From Typha latifolia (lineage: Eukaryota; Streptophyta; Magnoliopsida; Poales; Typhaceae), in the NCBI GenBank assembly GCA_019914945.1, contig CM034102.1, positions 12,079,501 through 12,143,500 on the forward strand: a stretch of 64,000 nucleotides of DNA, in the 5' to 3' direction. Under the pieces are notes generated by a model. It was given only the letters and a program-made list of their open reading frames with translations. It was not told where the DNA came from and made no database searches. Positions 10,921 to 23,136 of the stretch are shown here, in pieces; within the stretch, counting starts at the first letter, position 1; each line of letters begins with the position of its first letter. The translations under genes were made by a program, and so were the position numbers.

Positions 10921-12400
10921 ATGAATACAAATGTTGTGATTAAATCTAGAGATGCCGAATTCTTTGACGATAAAACCTTTAAAGAATCTAAATTTCTAGA
11001 TATTTTAATAATCAAGGGAAATTTCTAGATCATGATTCTTTTGAAAATTGTTTTAAAGATTTGGAAATTAGAAAATCTAAAAGAATTAGAAAATAAATGA
11101 ATTTTAGTCGTGATTTTATAACTTATCTTTCCAAAGGCACTTCAAATTTTGTTTTAAATGAATTTTGTCTTTGTCTTAATATGGAGAGTGATCCTTCTAG
11201 CTTTGATGAAGCAATGAAATCAAGAATGCTAATTTTTGGAACAATGATGAAATGGAGTTCATTTTGTTTAATAATACTTAAGAATTTGGTAGACTTTCCT
11301 TTGAGATCTAAACTTATTGGATGTAAATGGATATTTAAGAGAAAACTTAAATCTGATCAATCCATTGACAAGTATAGGGCTAGATTGGTAGCGAAATGAT
11401 TTAGACAATCCAAGGACATTGATTATTTTGATACCGATGCCTACATAGCTAGGATATCTTTGATTAGAATCTTAATTTTATTGGCATTAATATATAATTT
11501 CAAAATCTATCAAATGAACGTGAAAATGATATTTTTGCATAGTTATTTGGATGAAGAAGATTATATAAATCAACGAGAAGGTTTCATTTTGCAAGGTCAA
11601 GAAAATAAAGTATGTAAATTGGTTAGATTATTATATGGTCCAAAACAAGCCCCTACGCAATGACATGAGAGGTTTGACAATGTTATCATTTCTAATGAAT
11701 TCCGATCAAATGAGACAAACAAATGCATCTATTATAAGATGATTGATAATGATATTGTGACCATATGCTTATATATGGATGATATATTTATTTGTAGCAA
11801 GAGTGATTTATGCATTAAAATAAGTACAAATTTTTTATCATCACATTTTGATATGAAAGATTTGGATATTGCAACAACTATTCTTCGTATGTAAATACAC
11901 AAAGATAGAAAGTCTCTTGTATTGTCACAAAGTCATTATATGAAAAAAATCTTTTAAAAAAGTTTCTCAATTATATAATAAGATTTCAAGAGTTCCTTAT
12001 AATTCAAGCTTGAAGCTTGATAAAAATCGATGTGTATCATAACTTGATTACTCAAGGGTTATTGAGAGTCTGATGTATGGAATGTATTGCACATGTCTAG
12101 ACATTGCTTATGTGGTAGGCAAATTAAGTAGATGCACTAGTTATTCCTAATTTTAAGCATTGGAAATCAATATCCATTGTATTAGGATATTTGGAAGAAA
12201 CTAAATCATTTGCACTATACCATAGAGGAAATACATATGTTATTGAAGGATATAGTGACGCAAACTAAAACTATGTCGATGATGATTTTAAATCTACAAG
12301 TGGGTGGATTTTTACTTTTGGTTGTATTTTTATTTGTTGGGGATCTAATAAACATACTCGTATAACTCATTCTATTATGGAGTCTGAGTTAGTGGCTTTA
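10921..12400 (+). mobile_element. Degenerate Ty1/copia pol remnant (RT and RNase H), unit A
   Basis: Broken reading frames carry copia reverse-transcriptase signatures: CKWIFKRKLKSD, DKYRARLVAK, QMNVKMIFLH, NKVCKLVRLLYGPKQAP and the catalytic YMDD (11772-11783). RNase H residues ESELVAL follow near 12380-12399. Stops include TAA at 11094-11096 (unit A only), TGA at 11397-11399 (shared with B) and TGA after KQAPTQ (shared by A to D, so old). Gag, protease and integrase were not seen. It is inactive, and the LTR-like insertion at 12401 cuts its RNase H region. Confidence 0.9.
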
Positions 12401-13581
12401 TGTAACAACCTGTCCTAAAAAAAATTAAAAAAAACATTGGGCACAACGTGGCTGGCCGACGTGGCCCTAACTGCCATTGCCGCAGCCAACCAGCTCCCCA
12501 CCGTTGCTGCCTGTTTTCGCCACCGCCTCTCGCCTCTCTCTGTCTATCTATCCCTCTCATTCTCTCTCTCTCTGTCTCTGTCTCTTAAGCTTCCCCATCT
12601 TGGTATGTCGAGGCCGGTCACTTTAGACCACCGCCGTGCTATCGACGTCGATCCCCTAGATGCCTTTCTCAAATTAGGTTATATTATATATTATGTGCAT
12701 GCATGTTTTGGCCTCCAGCATGATTATATGACTTTATCTAGAGATGATTATAGTCGAGCATATTTTTATCATGCATGTGATTAGGTTGATTTTGGATATG
12801 AGTATGATGATGATAAAAAGAGATGATTAGAGATGACTATACTATTATAATTTTATGTACATGTTGATCTGTAGCATGAGTATGCATGTGACAATTACCA
12901 TGGGTATACATGTGTTGACTAAATGGTTGGAGACTATATTATATTATTTTTCTCTTGATTCCTGTTCTACCTATATTCTTGTTATGCATTGATTTGTTAT
13001 CGTACTTGATATATGTATATGATCTGTTATTTAGAAGGACAGCATAAAATATAATTGATAGGATAGTTGATAGAAAGCGTGAGGATACCTGAATTAGCGT
13101 GAGGATTAGGACGCGCTTGGTGGATGATTGATCGCTCGACATAGTCGCAATTCTGTGGCCTTACGTCCGAGGTCGTTAGTCTATGTGCGTAGCAGATATT
13201 TGGACACATGCCATTTGCTAAGGCATATTAGACGATGATTTGTATAATACATGTCAAATTATAGTGTACTCGTGTATTAGTTGTTTAGTTGTATCTTGAT
13301 GGTTTATCATAACCTCTGTGGGTCCTGCTAGATTTTGTAGTGGTCTAGTATATATTATTGTGGACTTGGATATTTATATATTAATAGGTTTATTTAGTTG
13401 ATAGTATAATTTATTTAGTGTTGAATTATTTGAGCATTGATATGTTAGCAGGTATTATTTAATGATGTCATGATTATATGTGCACAGGAGTGTATTTGTA
13501 CGTGATGTGTCCCGCCCGACCTGTCGCGTGCCGTGTGGGCACGTGGGCATGCACATGCCTATGCTGAGTGGGGGCATTACA
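12401..13581. mobile_element. Solo-LTR-like insertion in copia RNase H (short form), unit A
   Basis: The element starts TGTAACAACC and ends GGGGGCATTACA, with the short inverted TGTAA/TTACA ends of an LTR. The flanks are CTTTA and CTTTG, one mismatch from a 5-bp target duplication; unit C has CTTTG on both sides. It has no coding content; short ORFs inside are in CT-rich or GC-rich LTR DNA. It is about 1.2 kb against 3.0 kb in unit C, through internal deletions shared by A, B and D. Confidence 0.75.
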
Positions 13582-13728
13582 CTTTGAGAGTGAAAAACAT
13601 AAGAAACAACTTCCGAGATAAGACTTATCACACGCTATTGATAATAATATGCTAAAAATAAAGCGTGAAAAAGACAATTGTAAACACAAAAGTTTTTATG
13701 TAGAAATACCCCAAGCAAGCAATTTGAT

Positions 13729-13957
13729 GTGTAGGAAGGACTCCATCAGGCATGGGTGCCACATAACATGTATGCCCATCAGTGCTAAATATGTCATGAC
13801 CCCAAGAATTGATGAAGAGATGAAACAAGAACCCCACAAATGCTCCTATAAGAAAACTCTGACGACTCTTTTTAGCAACGCGCTGGCGTACGATGCCACA
13901 TCCACCACTGCATTGCGTGCTATCATTTGGAAGCATACGACACCACATCCACACTAG
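13729..13957 (-). pseudogene. Decayed exon-2 fragment of the uncharacterised gene, unit A
   Basis: The minus strand encodes SFLIGAFVG, FINSWGHDIFSTDGHTCYVA and PMPDGV, matching the C-terminus of the intact exon 2 at 16832-17308. The next block matches an earlier exon-2 stretch (VDVASY / IATRDAV), with roughly 100 bp between them missing. The frame is broken and no exon 1 is nearby. The same fragment occurs once per unit in A to D, so it predates their duplication. Confidence 0.75.
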
Positions 13958-14760
13958 ACTTCACATCTTGAGGACAAGATGGGGGAAGCATCGTGGGTTG
14001 TGATGGTTCATTGGCGTCCCTTGTTATCTTAATTTTTAGCTTTTGTTTAATTATGCATTGTATTTCATTTTTAGACCTTGAAGTCTTGTTAATTGCTTAC
14101 TAGATGTTTAGGGAAATAAGATAGATTTTAGCAAGTGAGTTCGAAAGCAAATGGTTGGGATTCGAATGCCTGATTAACATTTGCAAATCTGGAGCCTTGT
14201 TTTGGGGCATTTGAATGACTGATTCACATTAGCAAATCCTGAGACCTATTTGGGGCATTCGAACGTGATCGGGGTGCGTTCGAATGAGCAAAAAATTGAG
14301 TTGTAATAAGATTTTTTTAGGATTTTGAATGATTGGCTAGCCTCTAAATATGTGGAAAGGTAGCTTCTTTTCATTATTAATTAATCAAAGGAACTTTGAC
14401 TCTTCTTCTTCTTTCTCTTCTCCTTCCTCCAAGCTTGGTTGACCTAGATCTTCCTATGATCCACCATTGCTAACCATCTCCTCGACTAGCCGTATCTCTT
14501 GACCCTAAGAAGCGGCGCATCTTCTTCTCTATCCTTCTCTTACAACTTAGCCACCTTCCCTATGCCCTAATCCATCCATCCACTTCCATCCAAACCCTTG
14601 GCCATTCTCCACCTCATTCACCAGCCTTCCCCCTCCTCCATCCACACCACAAGATCAGCCCTACATCCCTGGTCTATTCCTTACAATGATCGCCTAACTG
14701 CAGCTTTGATTCTTGTCATTTTTTATGTACCTTTTTCTAGTAAATGAGATATCACCTTTT
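13958..14760. mobile_element. Probable old LTR-retroelement remnant
   Basis: CTTGAGGACAAGATGGGGGA (13974 on) resembles the end of a Ty3/gypsy polyprotein. It is followed by AT-rich DNA, several TTCGAA-centred words (14140-14290), a pyrimidine-rich stretch and a CCATCC-rich leader-like stretch. No intact frame. Units C and D keep it; unit B lost most of it. Class assignment is tentative. Confidence 0.4.
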
Positions 14761-16179
14761 GGGAAACGATAGTACAAATATATAAATTGACAAAATACAT
14801 TCTTTTTCATTCAGCAATATAACAACTTCTAAATTTTTTTTCTTCTTTTTCATTCTAGCAACAAAAACTCAAATAGTTCTTCTTCTTTTGCATTATTCTC
14901 TAATTTTTTTTTTCCTCACCTCTCAAATGGAAACCTCAATAGGTAATACTTTCAGACCTCTACACTGGTATGCCATAATTATTTTCCATATAGAGGATAC
15001 TATAATATTAGATAAGCATTAGAAAGAATTTCACTATGCTAGATTTGAAGTTAGCTTTATTAAGGATGAGAATATTTTGTTAATGTTTGAAATCAACATA
15101 TATTAAAAATTTATCTATTTATTTACAATTAAATATATAAGCATGGAGATAGTCTAAGATAAAATTTTGTTGATATGGTTTCAGAAGATATCTTTTGTTT
15201 TTCAAATTGTAGATATATTTTTTCATCAATTATGGGTTGAAAAGAAATATTTTTCAATATTTTTGTAATATTTTCAATAAGAGCACTACAAAATATTATT
15301 TATTTTTACCTCATATTGCAAGAAGGTTTTTATGAGATCTCCGAGCATTTAATGTATGAAGATATTCTCAAAAGTTTTGCAAGGGTAATATTGGTATTTA
15401 AAAATAATATTAGGTAAAACACAAAAATATTATCAAATTTATTATCATAAAATATACTTATATAATAATAAATAGAAAATTATTTTTGTGCTTAAAGATT
15501 ATTTTGGTAAGGGGCATATCACTTTTCTATACCTAGTCTATTTTAGTCATATTTTATATATTTATTTGTTTATAGTGAGATATTATACTTATTATTTTGT
15601 AAAGATATTCGTTGCTTTGAAAAGTGCAGAGGGTAAATTTGTAACTATATTTCTTGTTATTACTCATATTCCCTTCTCACCGGTGGAAGTTGCAATCAAA
15701 TTTTTTACATAAACTATTCACTTGGGCAGGTTTACGCAAGTTTTGTTTTATAACAACTACTTAGAAAATTATTCCCTTTAAAAAAAAAATAAAGATCCTT
15801 TTGTGTTATGCTTCTCTCGTCTCATATTTTTTTAATTTATGTTTTAAAATTACAAATATTAAAAAAAAAGATTATAACTGTATACAGATTAAGTGACACC
15901 AATATAACTCCAAGATTTATGTCAGAATTTAGCCTAGCTATAAAGGATCAAATATAATTTTTCCATTTGTAAACTATAAAAAGAGATGATTTCATATCTC
16001 TTATCGTTTACATATATGATGAGTACATTACCCTTGTTGTTAAATCACAGTAGCTCATATATCTACCATCATTAACTTTAATGTCATTTATGCAAACAAA
16101 ATTGTTACAAATTAGATTTGAAACGATTTGAATGTAAAAAAATTATGATATGTTTATAAAAAGAAGCGTCAGAAGTCAC
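14761..16179. other. AT-rich intergenic DNA, unit A
   Basis: I see no gene. The 74-codon open stretch at 15488-15712 is AT-driven and shows no recognisable domain. About 15840-16540 is missing from units B and D but present in unit C. Confidence 0.6.
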
Positions 16180-16815
16180 GGATCTAATGGCGTTAGTTTC
16201 ACATGATCTCAATATCGAAGTGAAAAGATAAAATTAAAATAGTGGAAGAATGTTAGAACTGGAAAGGTTGATAATTATCTAACGGCAGTCGTCGAAGGGT
16301 GGCGGTCAGCCGAGGGTGGTGGGAGACAACCGTAAAGTAGGGTGGCTTGTGGAGGAATATGATGGATAAGATTTAGAGGTAGAATTAGGATTCTAAGTTA
16401 GATCTACTCTTAGAAAAATAAAGGGCTATGATTAATTTAGTTTTACTCCTAAATTATCTTACTCTTACTCTTATAATGGTCTAAGGCTAAAACATAATTA
16501 TTTATTCTTTATTGGATGCTTCGATTAGACAAAAGAGCCCTCTATAGATAGAGGTCGCTGTACAATGAGTCATACTAGGAATAGTTCTAAAGGTTTACAC
16601 GACTTAAATTAGGATTTACTTTAAATACTTACTTGACTTAACTAGACTTGTCTTAAGAGCTTATTTGACTTAATTTGACTTATCTTATGGGCTTACTTGA
16701 TTTAACTAGACTTACCCTAAGGGTTTACATCATGATCAATTAATTAAAATACAGATAGACTCGATCTATCGAGCCCGATATCCTTATGATATGATTCGAC
16801 CTGACTGAGTTTACA
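16180..16815 (-). repeat. LTR-like repeat, inverted copy, after the stop of the uncharacterised gene
   Basis: The reverse complement matches 9757-10380: AGGTCGAATCATATCATAAG against GGGTCGAGTCACATCATCAT, the AAGTCTAGTTAA words, the CTCTTTTGTCTAATC block, and TTAGATAATTATCAA followed by ATCTTTTCACTTCGA. It ends about 17 bp beyond the stop codon at 16832-16834, in the sense of the minus-strand gene. Two unrelated genes therefore share the same type of 3' flank. Confidence 0.75.
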
Positions 16816-16831
16816 TTAAAAACCTTACTAA

Positions 16832-19800
16832 CTAAGGTTTTAGATGATTGTCTTCATATGCAATTTGACGTGCAAGAGAAACCCCATCAGGCATGGGTGC
16901 CACATAACATACGTGCCCATCCGTGCTGAATGTGTCATTCCCCCCAGAATTGATGAAAAAATCAAGCAACCGCCCAACAAATGCTCCAATGAGAAAGCTC
17001 CCTATTATGCTAGACATTGTCCCAGCCAAGAGCACAAACATAGCAGATGCCTCAATGCCTTCCAATGCTCCGCTAGTCAAGGCGGTAGTGACAACTCTCC
17101 CGACCAGTGCACCGCCGACGTACGATGCTACGTCCACCACTGCGTCACGAGTTGCAATTTGGAAGCTATGCTCGGCCGAGAAGACATCCCACACTAGCAT
17201 GCCCGCTTTGTAGAGAAGGACGAGTTTGCCCACGCCTCGTATGACGGTTTTCGCGTCGTCCACTTCGATACTTCCTAGACCTGATACCTGGAGGATTCTA
17301 TCATACACCTGCATGCATGCATTAACGTGAAAGATACTTGTCAGTTATCTATTAGTGCATATGAATATATTGCAACAGATTTAAAACATAGAAGAGATCA
17401 AAAGCGCCGTGAATAAGGGCGGTCAGGTTCCATGAGAGAGGGGCCTAAGGATTTACCTTAGAAAAAGTCCTTATCAAGTTGAGGGGAGCTGATCAGCCAG
17501 GCCCAGTTCACTAGAGGTTAGACGTGATCATCGGGCGAGCAGCCCTGGTTCGGGCCGGGCTAAAATATTCTAGCCTATTACCGTCCATTAGCTCATTAGA
17601 TATTAGGCTTGGATTGAATATAGTGGGTCTAACATAATAGGTTAAATATAAAAAATACTATATCTTATTAGGCTGAGTTTAATGAGACATTTTAGTTATC
17701 TTTTATAGTAACATACTTATATATTGATATATAGTTTACTAAATATCTATTTTGAGACTAAGAAAATTATAAGAATATGCATGCATTATGCGTTGGGCTA
17801 TAGATGAGAATAGTAGATCGAGCTTTCGGACCAGTAAAAACTTAGCCAATACTGCCCGCTACTATCTCACGCTCAGGTTGGGCCGAGCTTAAATCGGGCT
17901 CAGGTCAGGCTTAGCCTGATTACAACTGGGCTGGTTTGGGTGGGTCAGGCCTAATAATCATGTCTACTTAAGGTTGCTCAGTTACCTCAAATTTGAGCTA
18001 GAGGTGTTAAGAGCGTAAATAATCTAAAATCACCGTTCTAGACATGTAAGCTTAAGCTTTTTAAAGTAACATTATTGAGATAACAACTAACAACGGGTAA
18101 ACTCAAATTATTTACCTCATTTTTAATGCATAGTGATGAAAATGAGGTGATCAACAAAAGTCGTACATCAAAAATTATGCAAGACATTAATCCTCAATCA
18201 TATCACTCATTACCTTTAGCTTTTGTACATCTTCCAGCTCCTCAAACGCTCCTTTCAATCCCATCTCTACCTGGTAACTGGACAATTCGTGCACCATTCA
18301 AACATCATATTCATAATTTAATATTTGAAACCATGATAAGTATAGCACGTAATTCTAGCCTCTTAAACATTGAATAATTCGTTTGATACTTGTGAATCAC
18401 TGTACTAAATGGTAAGAATAGCGTATTACTAATTTGTAGAAAATATATTTTACCTCTTATATTTAGTTCAAATCCAAAGTCTCTTGAACATTTATTTGTA
18501 TCATGATCAGTTAACCTCCTTGTAATTGTAATATATGTGCAACCATTATTTCTTCCATCTAAAATTATCGGTGCAAATAATTGACTATTAAAACTGTGAA
18601 ACTTTTCATCTATTATGCTTTTTTTGTTGGAATATTTGCAAATATCAAAACTAAGTGATTGAGATGAAGAAAAGCCAGAGAAAGAACAATTTTTTTTAAC
18701 AAAACAATAGTTCTCTAATTAGTTGTTGTAAAATAAAAAGGGTACTTCTGAATTTTTATATTAAAATTTACGTCTGTCATATTACCACTTGTAATTAGTA
18801 AATTTGTGACAAAAGAAAAATCATATGAGTTGTAACTTGTTATCTGAATTGTATAAGAGTTTTCATTTGGACAGGTTTTCCCACAAAGCATTTTTCTCAT
18901 AAGAGTGAAAAGGCAGTTGAGATTGCTTCAAGAATCACTAAGGCTGAGTTGCAACAACTAATTATTATCTTGCCTTGTGGTTGAGGTTCTTAAAAATATG
19001 TGTTTCATTACCAGAAATTTCAACATACCCTACCATTTAATTAAAGAAACAAAATATTAACAATAATAGGGGAAAAATTTTAAACTGATTTTTATGTAAT
19101 TTTCTCAAGATAAATATATGATCATACAAAAATTAATAGTCATAAGATTAAATAAAAACTAATTGCAATAATTTAAATAAAGACTTCAATCAACATTAAA
19201 ATTTCCAGCCTGTAATTAAATAGTTAAATGATTGCATTGATGATCTCAGTTGATATATTTATCAAACCAACTACGTAACTTTCCCATGGACCGATTTAAG
19301 AAATAATATTTAATATTTAATATTTAGACCCCACTCAAATGGATTGGATTGAAGGGAGAAAGAACACTTATAGCGATCAAGTGAGTTATTAGAGATGCAC
19401 ACTGATTAAAAATAAGTAAAGAGTAAAAAGAATAGGAAACAAATTAATTACAGTGGGCTGAGAAGAGAGGGTACCTCCCTCGCTCCACCACTGCAGGGAG
19501 GTACCCTAAATTTTGGTCAAACCACATTTGGTTGCAAATTGTATTTTCCCAAGCTAATTTTAATCTATGTGCTTTTTCTTGGTATAACAAAACTAAAGCA
19601 TATGATAAAGTATTGAGAGAGAGAAATATGCAAATATCTAGCTAGGTTAGAGACAATGGTCCAATCTAACTTCAACATAACAAAACCAAGATGAAAACAG
19701 AAGATCTATGGACTGGAGTACGTACCTCTCCACTAGCTCATGAAACTCCATGCCGGTGCTCTTGACCCATGTAGAGTAATCGTGTGACAAGCTACTTTTA

Positions 19801-20255
19801 TACATCTTAGTAAACTTCAACATAGCATCGCCGCACTTGGCTGCTTCGATTCCCAGACGTTTGATGTCGTCTTTGTTCCAAGTTGTTGACCTCACCTCAT
19901 CCAGATCTTTAATAAGAGATTGGATGTGTTCATTGATCTTTCCTAAATATTTCAGTCGTACAAGGTAGTTTGGTACAGTTTGGAGTGCATTATTTACGCA
20001 GTAGACAATGTAAGAATTGATGTTATCAGCAATAGGAGCCTTAACTTTGTCATTCTGATACTTGCGTTTCACTTTGGAGCCAGCATCCAAGAGACCCAAC
20101 ACGGCTTCGTAGTTAGACCTACTATCCGCGAGGTAATTGACACGCTCGTTTTCGGACCCAAATTTGATGGAGTATATGGCATCCTCTTCTGTGCGGTAAA
20201 TCATAAGAGCAAACTTGCGAAGCTGGCCATCGTTGAGAATAACAATTCTATCCAT
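16832..20255 (-). CDS. Uncharacterised protein with glycine-rich hydrophobic C-terminal half (complete unit B copy)
   Basis: I propose exon 1 (20255-19726, 176 residues) and exon 2 (17308-16832, 158 residues plus stop), separated by a 2.4-kb intron. Exon 1 is a polar helical region. Exon 2 opens VYDRILQVSG, has VIRGVGKLVLLYKAGMLVWD, then two long hydrophobic, Gly/Ala-spaced stretches (about exon-2 residues 55-80 and 85-117, with GALVG, GSFLIGAFVG). It closes with STDGHVCYVAPMPDGV and a polar tail. This looks like a membrane-inserting helical hairpin. There is no signal peptide. The best donor (AG|GTACGT, phase 2) does not match the best acceptor (ATGCAG|GTG, phase 0). A weaker TAC|GTACTC donor would fit, so the junction is uncertain, as is the single-gene model. 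It is the only complete copy here. Family not recognised. Confidence 0.55.
17520..17960. repeat. GC-richer compound repeat at the A/B unit boundary
   Basis: It contains GGTTCGGGCCGGGCTAAAAT, an AT-rich middle, then GGGCTCAGGTCAGGCTTAGCC and GGGCTGGTTTGGGTGGGTCA. The opposed GGGCC/GGCCC-rich flanks resemble the ends of small non-autonomous DNA transposons, but I cannot define terminal repeats. It lies in the gene's intron and recurs at 45230-45660 and 59930-60340. Confidence 0.35.
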
Positions 20256-20306
20256 TTGAGTATGACAAGTGTGGATGTACAATGAGGAAGAGGAACATCG
20301 CATGGT

Positions 20307-20355
20307 TATTTATAAGCAGAGAATTATTATTTTCATATAATAATTCTCTGCTTAT
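20307..20355 (-). promoter_or_regulatory. TATA box and 19-bp inverted repeat, unit B
   Basis: Same arrangement as in unit A: a TATAAATA box overlapping perfect arms at 20312-20330 and 20337-20355 with a 6-nt loop. The second in-frame ATG (20253-20255) is the likely start because the first (20301-20303) lies too close to the TATA box. Confidence 0.7.
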
Positions 20356-20739
20356 ATTTGTGACATATAATAAGTCAAGTTAGGTATGTGATGGCTCGTA
20401 AACGTTCAACAATTATTATTTTCAAGCATAAATTTCTATATCAAAGCCAGTTTTTTTTTATATAATCTTCTATGAATTAGGTCGTTTAGGCTTAGTATGT
20501 TCAGAAATAAATGTCTATATTCACTGCCCATCGTTTTCACCCCCATTAATTCTCCTGCGTGGATAGTCCTTTCCATCTAATACTTGCAATTAATTGATTT
20601 CGCAAATTATGGTCGGTACATGGTAGCACCTATCAATAATTAAATAAGGAAGTATATCAGTATATCTGGTATCAAAATATTTTTTTTAACATATAATATT
20701 ATTTATTAATTCTAGTAAGTGGGGTGGTCCTTCTCATCT

Positions 20740-21650
20740 ACAAACGGTTTGTCCCCCATTACAAGTGGATGGTCCTCAATGGTCCTTTAGTCTACTACAT
20801 ACAATTATTTAATTTTATCAGAAAAATTTATATTTAACACCCGTTCTTTTAATTAATTTGTGACTTAAACATTATTCTTTTACTATTTAGAAATTCTGCA
20901 CTATGTTTTAACAATTATGTGCATAAAATATCTTTGATTCGATTTACACTAGCACTAGCTAACACTTTCTTAATAAATGGCACAGAACTTGATGCCCGAA
21001 ATAATTTTGTCGGAAATTTTTTTTACATAAATTAGTCCTTGCGATTAATTAATATCCCAAATAATGATCGACAGCAAGCGAAATAACAAGTGGATGATCC
21101 TGAACGGTCCTTTCTTCTACTACGTACAATTATTTAATTTTGTCAGAAAAATTTATATTTAACACCCTTCCTTTTAACTAATTTGTGATTTAAATATTGC
21201 TTTTTTACTATTTAGAAATTCTGCACTATGTTTTAACAATTATATGCATAAAATATCTTTGATTCTATTTACACTAGCACTAGCTAACACTTTCTTGACA
21301 GATGGCACAGAACTTGATGCCCAGAATAATTGTCGGGAAATTTTTTTACATAAACTAGTCATTGCGATTAATTAAAATCCCAAATAATGATCGACAGCAA
21401 GCGAAATAACAAGTAGATGATCTTGAACGGTCCTTTCTTCTACGACTTACAATTATTTAATTTTGTCAGAAAAATTTATATTTAACACCCTTCCTTTTAA
21501 CTAATTTGTGATTTAAACATTGCTTTTTTACTATTTAGAAATTCTGCACTATGTTTTAACAATTATGTGCATAAAATATCTTTGATTCCATTCACACTAG
21601 CACTAGCTAACACTTTCTTGACAGATGGCACAGAACTTGATGCCCGAAAT
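20740..21650. repeat. Unit B 310-350-bp tandem repeat, about 3 copies
   Basis: The landmark recurs near 20878, 21206 and 21529. The first copy matches the first in unit A and the last matches the last in unit A, so the block looks like a contracted version. The final copy joins directly to the JIP TATA region, with the 750-bp spacer of unit A deleted. Confidence 0.9.
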
Positions 21651-22345
21651 TTTCTATATATAGATGTGTTAGCAAAGCCATGCTTTTGAAAGATTGAGGA
21701 GAACTCTTGTGAGGTATTGTTTTATCTACTTAGAGCAATATTTGCTAGAGATCTCCTTCGATTTTCACCTATCACATCTCTTTGATTTTATTTTCACTTC
21801 TTTCTTTCTCCGTTTCGTCTTTTCGTTTTATATATATAGTCTTCCACCCTTTCTTCGACCATCATATATTTAATTATCCTACCATCGTTTCTTTATTCTT
21901 ATTAGTTTTCATCATACAGTTTTACTTTGTAGTACAAAACTTGGGAGATCTTTGCTTCTCCTTCTCTCTGCAAAGCCCCTATGACGGAGATCTTTGCAAT
22001 CTTCGCTCGCAAGGAAGTAATCTTATATAACTTTTACAAACATGCACTGCTTATGATGAGGTGCAATAACTATTAACCTTTTCATGGCCTTTAGATTACT
22101 ATATATGCGTGCTTCTTTAATCTAATAATTAGAAACATATATTCTTGTGCAATATATATATATAAAATAAGATCATGCATCCAAGTGAACGAAGATCGGC
22201 AATACATTCGGGGCTAAATTATTCGGTTTCAAACGATTATATAAAGTTATATAATTTGTCAGCTTTAGCGATGTTATGTAACAATAATAACTTATAATCA
22301 ACACTCATATTTATTTGCGTTTGTAGGAATTGATATATATAATCG

Positions 22346-23136
22346 ATGGCATACAACGTATTTGGAACCCCTGTCACCACCAAAACATTGGAAAGAATGA
22401 GCGAGTATATGGGAAAGACGATAACACGCAAAGACAGGGCTAAAGTTGCTCTCGATATGAAAAATGCAGAGAGTAAGGATGTGAATGCTCGTCAATTCGT
22501 GGAGCAGCTAAAACAGAGGTATGGCAATGGAGTCGCCACACTATGCGTTATTTACAATGCCACTGGGGACCCTCTAACGTATATCACGAGCCATGATTAT
22601 TTTGGCCACATTTGGTACTCCCCATACCCATACAAGATAGAGAATGGCCAGTGGGGTGCGTTTCTACACGGGAAAGTTGCCGGAGCAACATCTGGCTCAA
22701 ATGCAGCTGTAGTGTACCGCGGGATGAACCAAGCAGGGAATCATTGTGACTGGATGCTAGCTTGGGACAACCCGTGGAATAGAATCATTTATTCATGCAA
22801 GGTAAGTACTATTCGTACTCATGAAGAGGCCAAATTCTAATATTTTATAACTATCAAGGCATGCAGTGCAATCAAGGGCCGAGTGAGCAAAACCATTTTT
22901 AGAACTAATGATCTATTAATTGTTCATGAATGTTGCAGGCATACACGGAGATCCGTGATCCTAACCACTTCGACAAAACAGTTTGGGGTGTAATCAGTGA
23001 TAAGATGGAGAGATCTAGCATCCATTCTGAAGATGTATGGAATGGGTGTTGGTCAGGTGTGTCGATCGGTGATGACACCACCACCGTATATGAGGGGATA
23101 ATGACGCTACAAGATGTTGCCAAATTTGCTCCCTAA
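22346..23136 (+). CDS. JIP23-like protein, unit B
   Basis: Exons 22346-22801 and 22939-23136 join in phase 0 (AAG|GTAAGT; TTGCAG|GCA), giving 217 residues with every JIP23 motif intact (VIYNATGD, SHDYFGHIW, NGQWGAFLHGK, VVYRG, DWMLAWDNPW). Against unit A it carries I10V, N19S, R23G, P25T, N43S, L97K, A115T, S148I and G178S, mostly in the variable N-terminal region. The TATA box is at about 21655, and its 5' partner is the intact uncharacterised gene about 2.1 kb away. This unit is the only place in the window where both divergent genes look complete. Confidence 0.9.

Noticed and set aside
12375..13209. Several 60-115-codon ORFs on both strands
   Set aside because: All lie in or across the ends of the solo-LTR-like insertion in copia RNase H and have no recognisable domain.
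15488..15712. 74-codon plus-strand ORF present in A, B and D
   Set aside because: Rich in Tyr/Phe/Ile from AT bias, no upstream promoter or splice context; conserved only because units are duplicates.
16844..17213. Plus-strand ORFs of 96-117 codons, repeated in C, D and E
   Set aside because: Antisense shadows of exon 2, without splice sites or protein-like features.
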